Positions 12,171 through 25,300 of a stretch of 64,000 nucleotides of DNA are shown piece by piece. The stretch spans positions 33,218,821 to 33,282,820 of the forward strand of contig OX344750.2 of the NCBI GenBank assembly GCA_947034885.2, written 5' to 3'. Numbering within the stretch: the first letter of the stretch is position 1; every line of letters starts with the position of its first letter. Source of the DNA: Thuidium tamariscinum (Eukaryota; Streptophyta; Bryopsida; Hypnales; Thuidiaceae). The notes under the pieces are model-generated. The model made no database searches. It was given only the letters and a program-made list of their open reading frames with translations, and was not told where the DNA came from. A program made the translations under genes and the position numbers.

Positions 12171-13470
12171 AGCGGGTTTTTAAAAATCGAAATAGAAGGA
12201 TTTTCATAGGATTTTTTTGTAGGTGTGCTATCCAATCTCGGGGAGATTACTCGCGATTTTTAGAAAACTACGTGAGTTAAAAGATAGGGTCTATTTAATT
12301 CAAAGGGGATAAATTTTATATATATGTAGAACTACTATAGGGTTCTTGAAATGTCACATATCCTATTATATATAAATTAGGCTATGTATAAACATCATTT
12401 AGTAGGAATTTTTATTAATAAATTAGCCTTTACAAATAGGGTTCATATAAAAAGTTTGTAGTACAATGAGTATAGATGTAAACAAACTTTTTTAATTGAA
12501 TGATAAAACTTACACAATTTAGTTAATCTAAAGATGTTTTTCAGGAGATTTGTTGTTATCATCAAATAATTTTAGCCTATATATACAAATCTTTCCTTAA
12601 GTATACCAATTATGTAATAACATGTAAAAAACTACTGTTCCAAGACAAAAAAAATTGAGCTGTAAATTTACAATGAGGTTGTACTATGGAGATTTGTATT
12701 CACACAAAGTATCCATTAAGAAATTGGTGTAGAGTGTGCAACATTTGCATGGAATCTTTTCTATACTTTGACACTACAAACTCTAGATTTGCCTCAACTA
12801 CTTGAACATATACTTGTAAATGTTTAGAATCATCTTCTTTTTACTAGTGTTTAATAAACACTCTTTTATTTTTTGATTCTAAATTCAAAACCATTGTAAA
12901 TACATATGTAAAAATAAAATATATAGTCTCTATATTATAGTAGAGGTCATATTTTTGGGGTAATCTACAATGTTTTTAGAGTGTCAATTTCTCATATTGT
13001 TCATGTTATATTGCTAGTATTGGCGTTTTTCTTAGTTTACGTATCATAACTATATTTAATGTTTCTATGATGTTTATTATTCACCATATTAGGTTGTTTA
13101 GAATACATGGCATAGAATTTAGAATATTTAAAACTATTGTTGCATTTTACATTTTTATTTGTCATTTGAAATTATACTACAATACAAGTAGTGCATATAT
13201 TAAAAAAATAGTGTATATGTAAGATACTACTTTTATAGTGTGTTGTAAATGGATATGAAAAAATTAGACATATAAATTTTGTATATAAGATAGCCTAACT
13301 ATAAAAACCAAATGATTGAATTTATATGTAAAAATATGGTCATTTTAATTACTAAAATGAAGGTAAATAGCCCTATGTTAAATACCCTTTTAACTCAGGT
13401 GTATGCTTAAAATTACAAGGAGTGATCTCCCCGGGTGTCCAATTGGTTCAAAAGAGTGTTTAGATTACCC
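12171..13470. other. AT-rich intergenic DNA
   Basis: No gene, RNA or clear repeat structure was recognised between the SINE-like fragment and the fold-back element that begins at 13471. Confidence 0.4.
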
Positions 13471-14084
13471 TTAACCCGTAATCCCCTAAGCTGTGTTTTT
13501 CGGCAACATAGTGATTTTAGGCAGCTCACTACAAATAGAGTTTTTATTTACTTTTCACTGAAATTTGACACGAGATGTATCCGAGGAGTAGCTTTAAGGC
13601 CCAACAATTTTATAACTCTTGACTTTCTGGTTAAAGAGTTATGGCATGATATGTCATTTTGTTTGCTCAGCGGGCAGCCCAAGCAGCTAAAAAAACTTCT
13701 TTAAAATTTATTTATTTTGAAACCATATCTACCCACAAACTAAAATTCCTCATAACTTTTGACTCATGAATCCAAATGGAATGATTCAAAGCTTTCCATG
13801 TATGTATAAACCTAAAGAATCAATTTGAAATTTCACTTTTCAAAAAAAATAAAATTTTAAAGAAGTTGCCCGGGCTGCTCGCCAAGCAAACAAAATGACA
13901 TATCATACCATAACTTTTTAATCCACAAAGTCAAAAGTTATGAAAATTGTTGGATTTTAAAGCTACTCCTAGGACACATCTTATGTCAAAATTTTAATGA
14001 AAAAAAATAAAAACTCCATTTGTAGTGAGCTTCTTGAAATTGCTATGTTGCCAAAAAAACGCAGCCTAGGGGATTAGGGGTTAA
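13471..14084. mobile_element. Fold-back TIR element with arms of about 240 bp
   Basis: The left end TTAACCCGTAATCCCCTAAG and the inverted right end TTAACCCCTAATCCCCTAGG match, and similarity between the inverted arms extends for roughly 240 bp (left 13471-13710, right 13850-14084). Each arm contains GGCAACATAG near the tip and a CATTTTGTTTGCT-type segment near the centre. No ORF of note. The right arm is clearly related to the right end of the element at 30353-31288, so both belong to one TTAACCCC-ended family. Confidence 0.8.
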
Positions 14085-14127
14085 CCAATAAAAAGTGTAT
14101 CCATAATGGTTATCATAGTCACCCATA

Positions 14128-14354
14128 GTAAAGTAGCCAAATCCAATATCAACCATTGAACTAATACCACTTAAATGTGGAACCATCATTGATTTTCAAA
14201 TAAGAATCTATAACAAATATAGATGTTTAACTTTACAAGGAGTGAAATTAAGGCATGCACTATTGTCATAGATTCTCATTTGAAAATCAATGATAGTTTC
14301 ACATTTGAGTGGTGTTAGGTCAATAGTTGGTATTGAGTTTGCTTACCTTAGTTT
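14128..14354. repeat. Second inverted-repeat (MITE-like) element
   Basis: The arm beginning about 14128 (...CCAATATCAACCATTGAACTAATACCAC...) is inverted at about 14270-14354. The arms share blocks such as TGATTTTCAAAT and AGAATCTAT, giving arms of roughly 80-90 bp around a short spacer. No coding content. Ends are approximate. Confidence 0.6.
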
Positions 14355-14359
14355 AAATA

Positions 14360-16900
14360 TATAATTCCTAACATGGCAATAACATGGCAACAACATGAGG
14401 GCTTGAAAAAGGTTACTTCTTGTGATGAATTTACATTAATCCATACATGACACCACAAATGTTTTTTGTCTAATGAAATACTAGGAATTATTTTGTATAG
14501 GATAGAAGTACAATTATTCATCATCAAAATTAAAAGTAGAAAGGAAAAATATTCTACAATAGTCAGTTTGACTTCGAATGCATCGGATGTTTTGGATGCC
14601 TTTAAAAAGATTTTTGTTTTTAAGAATGTGAAAATGCATTGGAAATGTTAGGAATTGTGCGATATAAGAAATTTGATATGACCAATCGATTGCCATGTCG
14701 AATATTATTAATTAATTAATTAATTTGAAGAAAAATTTATAAGATTTTTTTTTTAAAATTAAAAAGAATTTAGATCCTTTATACTTTTTTAGATTTTTAG
14801 ATTTTTAGATTTTTTAAATTTGAAATTCAAGAAATTAGACCAGTAGTAGTTGGTTTAATACACCGGAAGTAGTTTTGGGGAACTGAACCCTAAAACGCTC
14901 TTCTAGAATCTTGAAAAAACATCTAATGGCTCTTGAATTTTTGTTTTATACCAATGATTCCTGAGGTATCAAAATGGATGATTTCAATGATCACTAGTCC
15001 ATCCTTTAAGGATTGAAAAGATGAAAATTCTTATTACAACTACTAATGACTTCATCACCATCATCCAAAAATGACATTCACTGAGACTACTAGCTCAACC
15101 TATTGTAGCCCAAATCTCATTTGTTGAAAAGAGTTTGTCATATCTTGATGCAAGATTGTAAATAATGGGTCATTTCTTAGTATTGGTGTTTGCTTGTTAA
15201 AGGCAAATTTACCTTAGTTGTTTTGAAGTACTAGTGGGTGAAATCATTCACTTTAAAGATTTGATTTTAATTGTTGATTTTAGAAAATATGTTCTCATCA
15301 TTTTATTTACATCCTTTTAAAGATTATATCAAGTCATTCATCAAATCATTTTCTTAAGTGATTTTCCCAATGATTGCACTATATAGATGGTGTTTTTGAG
15401 TGCATATACAATTAATTAATGTCCAAAAGCCTCAATTAATTTGAAACCAAACATCCTTGTCTAATTTTTAGTTTTGAAATGTTATTTGAATGACAATACA
15501 AATAAAGGTGATGATATGATTCATCCTACTATACAAGGTGGTTCATGTATTTAGGTAGATGTTTTGTATATAACATGATGCATGGGATTATAAAAAAAAT
15601 GGAAGGCATTTAGTATATAAATTTTATTTTAACAACAATGGAGAGTGCATAAAATGAATGAGTGACTAAAGAATTGATTATTGATTCATGAATTTCATGG
15701 AAATTAATTGAAGTAAATCTTATATTGAACATTGTTTAACTTAAAAAGAACTTAAAATGTTATTTTTTCACTTCAAATTTCAAGCGTCAATTTTATGAAA
15801 TTTGAAAAATACAAGAATTGAATTCTATTTTTCAATAGTTTATTTTGTCATTGGAATTTACTAACACTTATAATTATGTCTTTATAGCCCGTACTTGTTT
15901 GATCAATTTGGGCTCATTTGTATAGCATTACTTGAATTTTTTTAACTTTTAGTTTTTAAGAAAAAAACTTGGAAATGATTTGAAGTGTTTAATTTTTCAA
16001 TAAATTATTCTTAAAAACTCAAATAACAAATTCATTTTAGAAAAAAATTGATTCTATTTTCATCTATGGTTAAAAAAATTTTAAGCCTAGTATAATCAAC
16101 TCAAATACTTCAAATTTCATTGTTTACTATTGGTTGTGTATTCAAAGTTCAAACAAAAGATGAAAGAATAGATATAAATGACTTTATGATATAGATTTTT
16201 TTAATTCAATAGTTTTAAGAGCTGCAAAGTGATTACAACTTCTTCAAATTAGGTTCATAACCATTTCTATAAAAATTGTATTTTTGAAAAAAATTGTTTT
16301 ATATGTGCTCAAAGTTGATAATATAAGCTAACTAAAACTACATGGTAAGACCTTTGCTCATTAGAGAATCATGTGGTAATAATCTAAATATTGTAAATTA
16401 TAGATTAAAGATTTGTAGAAAAATAAAATCTAAATTTAAAATATATTAAATTGTAATTATAAGAAAAATATCAAGATAACAAAATTTTGAAATCTAAAAA
16501 AACCCAATGATAATCAACTTTTGAATTGCAATAATTTAACCTATAAATAACCATACAAATTTGGTGTCTTTTTATTTTATTTTCAAAAACTAGTGAAATA
16601 AGGAATCATTCTAAAGTCAATCATGTTGTTTTCAACTTTGTAATTTATAAAACATCACTCATAAGTTGAAAAATATTGTTTTCAAGTACTTTTAATTTAG
16701 TAAACATGGGTGCCTTGAGAGAAAGACAAATGAGGAGGATTGACTTCCTTATTACTCCATAAATTATTTGTAGGAAAAACACTAGAATTTTTTTATTTTT
16801 TACTCGTGATGGAATTTGGAGACTTTGAATTTACATAAGGAATGAGATGCTCCTAATTAGCTTATAAAATGTAGAAATACAAATTATGCAACACCAATTA
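14360..16900. other. AT-rich intergenic DNA
   Basis: No supported gene. A short run of TTAA repeats occurs near 14705-14724, and a run of ATTTTTAGATTTTTAG units near 14790-14815. Nothing else structured was seen. Confidence 0.4.
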
Positions 16901-16939
16901 GGGGGCGGTTTTTCTATATCCTCTTGGCTGGGACAATTA

Positions 16940-17690
16940 AGGTAGAAGCACCCAAGTGTAATACAAGTTGTTCTTAGACACCTAAAAAACAACCAAAATC
17001 CAAAGACAAAGTTGATCCAAAGCACACATGTAGGGTTCCAAGAAGTTGTCACTTTTCTAAAAAAGTAACCAATCATCTATGTTGGATCCAAGGTTAGAGT
17101 GTATTGTTTTTGAATGTTTCTATGCCTACTTTGAATGTTATTATAGTGTTTATAGTAGGTGCATTGTTTTCAAAAATTTGTATTATATTCATATAAGCTT
17201 AAAAAATTACAAAACAACTTCAGTTGATTTCTTGAACCACTTCCTAACAAACATACATCATTTTATTTTGTAACTACAATTAAGATTTGTAAATCTAAAG
17301 CAAATGTTATTTTGAGGTATTTCTACCTTAGGGGATCAATTGTCCTTGGTTGTTAAGATAGTTAGAGTGAACTGCCCCCCTTGCTTGGCCCCTAAAAAAA
17401 TGCTGAGTTTTTCAAATTTACAAGCATGATAAAATTTCCAAATTTTGAATTGTTATTTGTAATTAGGATAGAAGGACCCAAATAGAACACTAGTTGTTTA
17501 CGAACATCTAGAAAAGAACGTAAATCCAAGTGCAATTGACCTCAAAGAAGACATGTGAGGTTTTAAAGTAGACAAGTGAGGTTCCAAGAAGTTATCATTC
17601 TTTCAAAAAGTGACCAATCATCCACATAAGATCCAAGGTTAGACTGTGTCACTTTTTGGTGTTTTCATGACTACTTTGGTGTTAGCCTAA
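16940..17690 (+). repeat. Degenerate direct duplication of about 190 bp
   Basis: Segments at about 16951-17120 and 17470-17690 share in the same order: AGGTAGAAGCACCCAA / AGGATAGAAGGACCCAA, an AAATCCAAG-type stretch, ACATGT-AGGTTCCAAGAAGTT, a (G/A)ACCAATCATC block and ATCCAAGGTTAGA. This is one dispersed repeat present twice in direct orientation. No ORF is conserved between the copies. Confidence 0.6.
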
Positions 17691-17975
17691 CGTACATAGT
17701 ACATCAAAAAAGTTGAACCAGACTATTTTGGTGCTATTTTGACACCAAAGGCCGCATTTTGACAATATAGGTGCCATTTTCTCTATACTCGGTTGGTATG
17801 GGAGTTGGCACCAAATTTACTTGATTGCATTACAATGCATCATCATGGGACCATATTCACATGCCTTGAAGTTCCTAATCTACACAATTGTTTTCAAATT
17901 TTTTTCTCTCTATGCCTCTTAGAGATCAAGAGATCCAGTTAGTGCCCATTTTAAATGCTTTTATTTTAGAGGCTC

Positions 17976-18112
17976 CAAATTTTTTTGGAGCATAACATTC
18001 AGTAGCCCATAGAAGGACTGCCTTTCCCTTTATGAAGTCCCCTTCACCTAATTTCATTTGACATTCCTTGAAGACTTTAGATACTGAATGGTGTGGAATA
18101 TTCCACACCATT
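17976..18112. repeat. Inverted-repeat element with perfect 26-bp palindrome
   Basis: GCATAACATTCAGTAGC near 17990 echoes the outer arm of the hairpin at 10595-10702. Positions 18087-18112 form a perfect 26-bp palindrome centred on GGAATATTCC, an extended version of the loop-proximal part of that hairpin. The two loci are diverged members of one inverted-repeat family. Confidence 0.65.
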
Positions 18113-19345
18113 TCATCCGCTGGGAGACAGTGTCACAAGATGTTATGAGGTGCGTTCAAGCACAAAATAGGGAGCTTTTTCTTTTACTTGCACCCCTGGA
18201 ATGACTTCGAGGGGCCGAGCGACGGCCAGTTCACCTCTTGTGAGACAAGCTTCCGCTTGACGTCGCGTAGATACGGAAGCCCTAGTTGTCATGGCGGGAA
18301 ATCCTCGTCACCACAACCTCCCGCGATAATCTTGCATACGTGTCCGACACTTCAAGTCTTGCCGCAACAAACACAAGCGCCCTTGGCTTGTTCTGTGAAG
18401 AGGGATCGAAGTTGACTTAATAACTTATGCTTACCTCGGCGTCTAGACTCCAAATCCGAGTCTATACTAGTTTGGTGGATTTCAACCTCTGCGGCATCCA
18501 TGGCGATCTCCACGAGTTCCATGCAATGCGCTCTCTTCCAGTCTGCTAAATATTTTTGAAAGTTCGGTGAAATTTTTTTCAGTTGATCCCGACATTAACG
18601 GAGATTACTGGTTGATTATTGACGAGGTTCTCTTTTCGGAAGTACCTGAAGGTGCAGAGGGATTTGTGCGGAGAATCGGATGTGCTCTCAATCAAGTTAT
18701 TGAATACCGGCATTGATTGAGCTCCTCCTGCTGCTCCAGGATTTGAAGTTGATTTGGAAGAGGGACATTGCGTATTATGCTATTGCGGTGAGTTTAAGGG
18801 GGGAAAATTTATATTTTAGATTGTCGTTTGTGTGATAGAGGATGAGATTTTGATGTTGCGATTGGCGACCTTCCCTGGCAACAGAATGCGACTGAGATTG
18901 TTTTTGAAGAAATTTTCGTTTGATTCTTGATAACGATGGAGAATTGGTCGCAAGGAGTGGTGTGGGGAATTAATCAGACGTGCTCTTGATCAAGTTTGTT
19001 TACTATTGGTTGAGCTGCGTTTTATGCCACGGCTATGAATTTGTGTGGAACATTCGCATTGCACATTGCATTTTATGCATTGCAGTAAGGGAGGAATTGA
19101 GGAAGTAGCCAATGTATTACTGGATTAGATTTGATTTTGCGGTTGGTATCGTTAGCTGGTGACAACATGTGGACGAGATTCTTTGTTTGTGAGATTGTGC
19201 TGGATCCGAAGTGGCGATTGGCAGAGAATTACATCCGAGTTCAGGGAAATGGGGGACCAGTTGAAATAGTTTGCTCTTCTCTTGGTAATTGGAACCCTAA
19301 CTGGCAACCGCATCGCCTGTCTGTGAGATAGGAAGTCGCGCGGAT
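18113..19345 (+). promoter_or_regulatory. Upstream region of REV1, probable leader in its 3' part
   Basis: The sequence becomes less AT-rich from about 18180. The ORFs 18188-18415 and 19131-19331 show no recognisable domain. The region immediately 5' of the REV1 ATG at 19346 is the presumed promoter and leader. No core promoter motif was assigned with confidence. Confidence 0.35.
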
Positions 19346-22300
19346 ATGGCTGGTGAAGAGAGGGTGAAGAACACGAATGAGAAGGAAGACGGATCACTCA
19401 AAAGGAGGAAAGTAGACAATGTCCCGCGGGGCATGGGATGGGGGGCGCAATCCGTCGCTGCTGCAAGAATCAACAGCATTCGAGAGAAAGATCCCGAGAG
19501 CGTCAGCGACTTTGGCAGGTCTATACAATTTTCTCCTTCATTTTGATCGTCAGGTGTGGAATCTTTTGTATGATGGATTTGCTATTTGAACTTCGACTTC
19601 CTTCTGCTTTGGCAACTGTCAAGAACAAATGCAAGGGCTAAATATTACCTCGACGAGTAGTTAGAGTTTTGACTGATTTGTTATTAATTTTGAATATTTA
19701 GAGGTAACCAAATCCAGTAGTTTAATGTCATCTGAGAACACTGTTTCGATGACTTTTCTTCGACTTATATTGATGATAATCAGGTACATGGCTGAGAAGC
19801 GCCGTAAGCTAAACGTGCAGTATATTGGAGACTCTTCTAATAAGTTCCTCAGGTATTTAGGTTGCCCCTGCCTTACTTCTATTGTTTCAATGAGTTTAAG
19901 ATTCAGTGTATGTTTGTGGGTCTTTTTCTTCCACGGTAATTGTTTCCAGTTCTGAAGAAAAAAGAATCTTGCTAAGAAGTTTACCAAGGCAAAAGTAATA
20001 CTATGTCTGCGGATTTAGGTTGAGTCGTTTTATAGCGTCAAAATCTTGTCAACAAAACTTTTGCTGTATGGTAACTAAAGAATTCATATCTTTGGCTTAC
20101 TCCAATTAAAACTTTTGTTTGCTGTTTTCCTTCTGGTATGCCAATTTTCAGTGGGGCAACAGCTGCAGTTGCAGCGCTGCATTCAAAGGAAGGGCAAATC
20201 GTAGTTAGTGATATCTCAACCAAGTCACGCTTGTTCAACGGAATCTCTATCTGGGTGGATGGTTTTACTATACCTTCCCATCAGGTTTGAAATCTGGAAG
20301 CTTCTGCACCCTCTGCCACAATTCTGCCATGCTTGTACATATTATTTCCTGAGTGCATATGTCTGGCCACCAGTTTTTTCTCAAGATTTGTCTGTGTGGT
20401 AGGTGAAGATGAAATAATGCTATAATGAATTTTACTCTGCGTCATATGACTTCCTCCGAACCACTTTACCCGAATATTATCATTGCGGCCCACTAATGTT
20501 TGACAAAGTCGTCAAGTTCAGTAACACGTGATTATTTCTTCTGATTGTTTCGATTTCTGGAGGTTATGTGCCATACTGAAGTTTTACTGTGTATTCTTTG
20601 CAGGAGCTACGACATTTGATGCTCCAGTATGGGGGTGTTTTTGAAAATTACTTTAGAAGGGACCTCGTTACTCACATAATATGCAGCACTCTACCTGATA
20701 GTAAAATAAAAAATCCAAGGTGTGTTATATTTTATAAGGCTTTGCCTCGTCGAATTCCTCTGATTTGTCCTCGATCTGCACCTGTGATGTCTTCTGACTG
20801 TTTTGTAAGTATGTAAGAGGATTCACTTGTTTAATGTTGAGTCACGGCGCTGATATGCTGTATTGAAGTTCGCTTTATTTTCCTACCTTCAACAAACGGA
20901 GCAAGTGTGACGCCTGATCCGCAGGTCTCTAAGTCGAGGATTGCCGATAGTACAACCAGAATGGGTTGTGGATAGCATAACTGCGGGCCGAGTTCTATCT
21001 TGTAAGGGAGCCCTTAATAGTGTTTTCGAGATCGTTTGATTAGTGCTTTTCATCTATATTTTTGAGCACGAGCAGAGTTCTAACCGTAAATGACAAATAG
21101 AAGCTATGTAGTTGCCATTTACGTTTCATAATTGCCTTATCTTGTGGGAATAGTGAGAGATCAGACTTGTCACGATTTTGACTTCCATAATTGTGCGAAA
21201 TGCAGGGGCACCGTATCAACTTCAAAGAATTGCATTAGAAAATCCAAATCAGCGTACATTACAATCATCATATTCGAATCCTAAATACGTTCATAATCCT
21301 CTTCCTCTTGATTGGAGGGAGGGTAGTCAAATGCAAGAGAACGCCATGGAAGGGGATACAAAACCTCGACTGGAGCTACTGCCTCTCGAAAATGTGTATA
21401 CAACGGAGAAACCAGGGCCATTTTCTTCAGAAGGTTAGTATCAGATCCTTAAAGGCGTCGCCTGAGTGAAACATTTTGAATTACACCACTCAATTTTAGT
21501 TTGAAAATACTCAGGAATTTCGCCTGTTTTATATTTTACCTTTGATTACTTAGACCATTGTTTTAGGTATTATATCTGGCACACCCAATTTGGCAATGAT
21601 TTGCAGGAATCTTAGCATTGGTTCCCTGTAATTTTCGCAAATGTACACTCAGAAGTACTGTTAGTCTTGCCCTAGGCCGCCAATGGACATCACTTCATAT
21701 CATGACAGGTGGAGATTCTCCAATCACATATAGACACAATGTCTAATATTCCAGCCTGTTTCAAGAAACAGTGCAACTAAAAAGATTTCAAAATGTCTTT
21801 CGCTTTATTGAATTATGCTGTTTAGATTGTTCTCAAAATACCTAGAGAGTACTTGATCGTATCGGTTAACTGAAATTGTGTGTAATTTGTAAAAGAAATG
21901 TGAGGGCGGTTGTTAGTTGATTTTAATGGTAGTTAAGCGTATCTTAGATCTCAATTGAAGAATTGATTTGTCTGACATACTGGTATGTGGATGTGGATGT
22001 GGCTCTTTTTGCTAACGAAACGCTTAGTAGCATAGTGTTAAGGTTGATGTACCAGGTTTGTACGTTTGCATGATAGTTGTGAATGAAACTCGACAGGTAC
22101 AGCGGTGGTCGAAGCGACGCCTATCACAGAGGGAATGAAAATAAACAAAGAGGAGAGTTCTCAAAAATGCCTTGAAACTTTAAAACGAACGGTGCTCGAC
22201 TCTCGTGTTGAGGAAGTCGGCATGAGTGTTGCAGGGAGAAACAATAGAAAAATCAGTAGTGGATACTCAGATGCTAATATAACTCATTCAACGCTTGGAG

Positions 22301-25300
22301 ACAAGAATTTTGTGCAAAATTATTACAAGGTGAGTGGTTGACAAATTTTCGTGCAATATTGGAGTCACATGCATCTCTATTTCAGATCAAGGAATGAGTT
22401 CTCTTTGTTTTTTAGAATTTCTTTGGTAATGGATGGTTAACTGTATGATATTGTGTGATATTTGCGAGTTTTTCTAGGAATTCTTTCAAAATTGACAAGC
22501 TTGGTTGTAATTGACGTTTATCTGCAGTCGTCCAGACTACATTTTATAGGAACGTGGCGAAACCGATATCAAAGCCGGTATGGATCCGCATGCAAGTATG
22601 AGAAAAGTGAAGGGCAGGAGCATCAAGGTTTTAGAGCCAATTCGGGAGGAGATCCTTCTATCATCCACATTGATATGGTGCTTACTCGAGCAGTCATCTC
22701 TATCATTCTGGATCATAGCTTGTCTCAGGAAATCGCTTGATTCAACGTGACTCGGTTTTTTTGTTATGCGCAGGATTGTTTCTTTGTGGCTGTGGTAGTC
22801 AGGGAGCGGCCTGAACTAATTGGCAAGCCAGTGGCTGTGTGCCATTCTGATAGTGCACGTGGCACTGGAGAGATATCATCTGCAAATTATCCAGCAAGAG
22901 CTTTTGGTCAGCAGTTGCAATGCAATACAAATTAAATGTCATAGCATCAACTCATGGGCATCTATTTTCGATTTTGCACTCGGGAGATATTTGCGCACTA
23001 TGAGATTTTCTGCTTGATGAATGCATAGATCTTGCCTTGTACTATTCATGCCTTTATCCCTCCTTAAGTCGCGTAAATGTTTGTCTTGAAAATTGCAGGG
23101 GTGCGAGCAGGCATGTTCGTGCGTAACGCGAAGGCTAAATGTCCAGATCTAGAGATAGTTCCTTATAACTTTCAGGCTTATGAGCAGGTTCGCATCTCTG
23201 TACTGCAAAATGGGTCGAATAATGGCGTTTTAACCTTAAGTTTTAGGCTTTGGTAATTACTATCTCAGTATCAAGTTTTTGTTTGTCTGAATCTTTTCTA
23301 TCTCCTGCAGAGTTTAATGACGGTGGAAGCGTCGCATAATTGATGGTGTGGTTTTCCTAAATGAATGGTATGCTGACCTAATCAGAGACTTCATTATGTA
23401 TTGGATGATCAGGTTGCCGACAAGGTCTATGATATCTTGCACCACCACTGTGGTAGAGTACAGGCAAGTTTCACTAATTGGATCTTAGTTCTATGTGTTT
23501 GACATGTGCATGACATCCGCTAAGTCTTTCCATTTTTTATATTTTATTGATGATTGTGGATGAATCAACACGATGTGTTGATACTGTATCCTGTTGGGCT
23601 TGAAATTTATTTGTTTCAACTTTTACTTTTCACTTCGGAATATCAATCTCATTAATGGAGCGGAATAGAGCTTAGCCATGATGTGGCACGAGTAGTGTGG
23701 ACATATCACTGCATACTATATCATTCTTCCTGGGTTGGTGTTTACCCTGGCTCTGGTGTGTTGCCAGGAATTTCTTTGAGATCTTAGGTGGACGAGCATT
23801 TAGTTCTTGAATTTTTAGTTTGGGGTTATATTGTCCCAGTGTGCAGGCTGTAAGCTGTGATGAGGCTTTCTTGGACGTTACAAATCAAGGAGACCCATGC
23901 AAAATTGCATCAATAATAAGGAGCCAGATTTTCGAAACAACGCGGTGCACAGCTAGTGCAGGTGTCTCTGGAAACATGTTGTTAGCACGTCTGGCCACAC
24001 GGAAAGCTAAGCCGAACGGTCAATACTATCTTGCACCTACAAAGGTAGGCTGAGTGGCGTCATATTGTGCCATCAACCTGGCTGTCGCGTGCGTACCACA
24101 TGCTCCTCTTCAATGGAAGACATTCTTAGGATAATGAGCATTGATGAGCATTCTGGGTTGGGGGGCACTGTCTTCAATTAAGATAGTCTATGTCGTGTAG
24201 TTCTGATGAAGTCATGTATCAACTGCTCTCTTGGTGGAATTTAGGTGGAGGAATTCTTGTCTGAGCTCGCTGTGGAGGACCTTCCCGGTGTTGGATGGAT
24301 GTTGAAGGAGAAATTACATTCTCACAACCTCCGCAAGTGCCCGGATCTGCGAAGGGTATCGAAGGTACCTGACCTGGTTGATCTCTGCTGACCCTGGTGT
24401 AAGCATTGAATATTTTAGCATTGCAGATTACGGGTGATTGAAATGGTGGTCTTGGGCCAGGACTTTTTGCAAAGGGAGTTTGGTGTGAAAACAGGGGACA
24501 TGCTGTGGTCTTATGCACGAGGAATTGATGTCCGTGAGGTCCAACCAGCTCAGGTTCATGTGCACTTTTGCCCTTACCTCTCTTGCAAGAAATAAAATCC
24601 GAAGGCTTCGTAGTTGCAAGCAGGGCCATTGTATATGCGATCTGATTCTTTACTGGATTCTCTTCCACGAAAATGTTGGATATGAAATGTGAAGCATAGT
24701 AGTCAAACCCACAGATGCAGCATTATATTTACGTAGTACATTCTTACTTAATGTTTTTCTGTTTATGCTTTGACATTGGAATAAGGTAATCACATGGAGA
24801 TTTTCGTAGCTAGTGCACTAGCTAAATGTTCGCAATCTACATCCTTGCAGGAACGTAAGTCAATTGGTGCGGAAGTTAACTGGGGTGTCCGGTTTCTAGT
24901 GCCTGATGACGTAAGTATTTTGCATATTTATATCTGTTCTCACAGGATTTTATTCTACTTACATGGCTCACGCATCAGTTTTTGTAACATCCAACTTCGT
25001 GGACGTTTCTTTTTCTCTTGATGAGAAAAACTACGTCAGAATGTTGATGCATACGTACTTCACGTATTCCTTGATCGTTGGAGGCTGTATCATTAATCTA
25101 GTCATGGAAGGGTATATTTCACTTACGAGGATGTGGAACTGTAATGGTCAGGCTCAACGTTTTCTCGTGACATTGAGCACAGAGGTGGCAGCTCGCTTAC
25201 AAACTGCTGTTGCTAAAGGTCGTACGATTACCTTGAAGGTACTGCACTCATCTTGCGCGTGGAAGACTTTTCAGCGATCCTGCGGTTCTCACTTTGCTGG

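Noticed and set aside
14700..14820. Possible microsatellite locus of interest (TTAA and TTTTTAGA runs)
   Set aside because: Short, ordinary AT-rich repeats without further structure.
24219..24668. 149-codon minus-strand ORF within REV1
   Set aside because: It overlaps REV1 exons 13-14 and introns; its sequence is the antisense of the polymerase palm/finger region.
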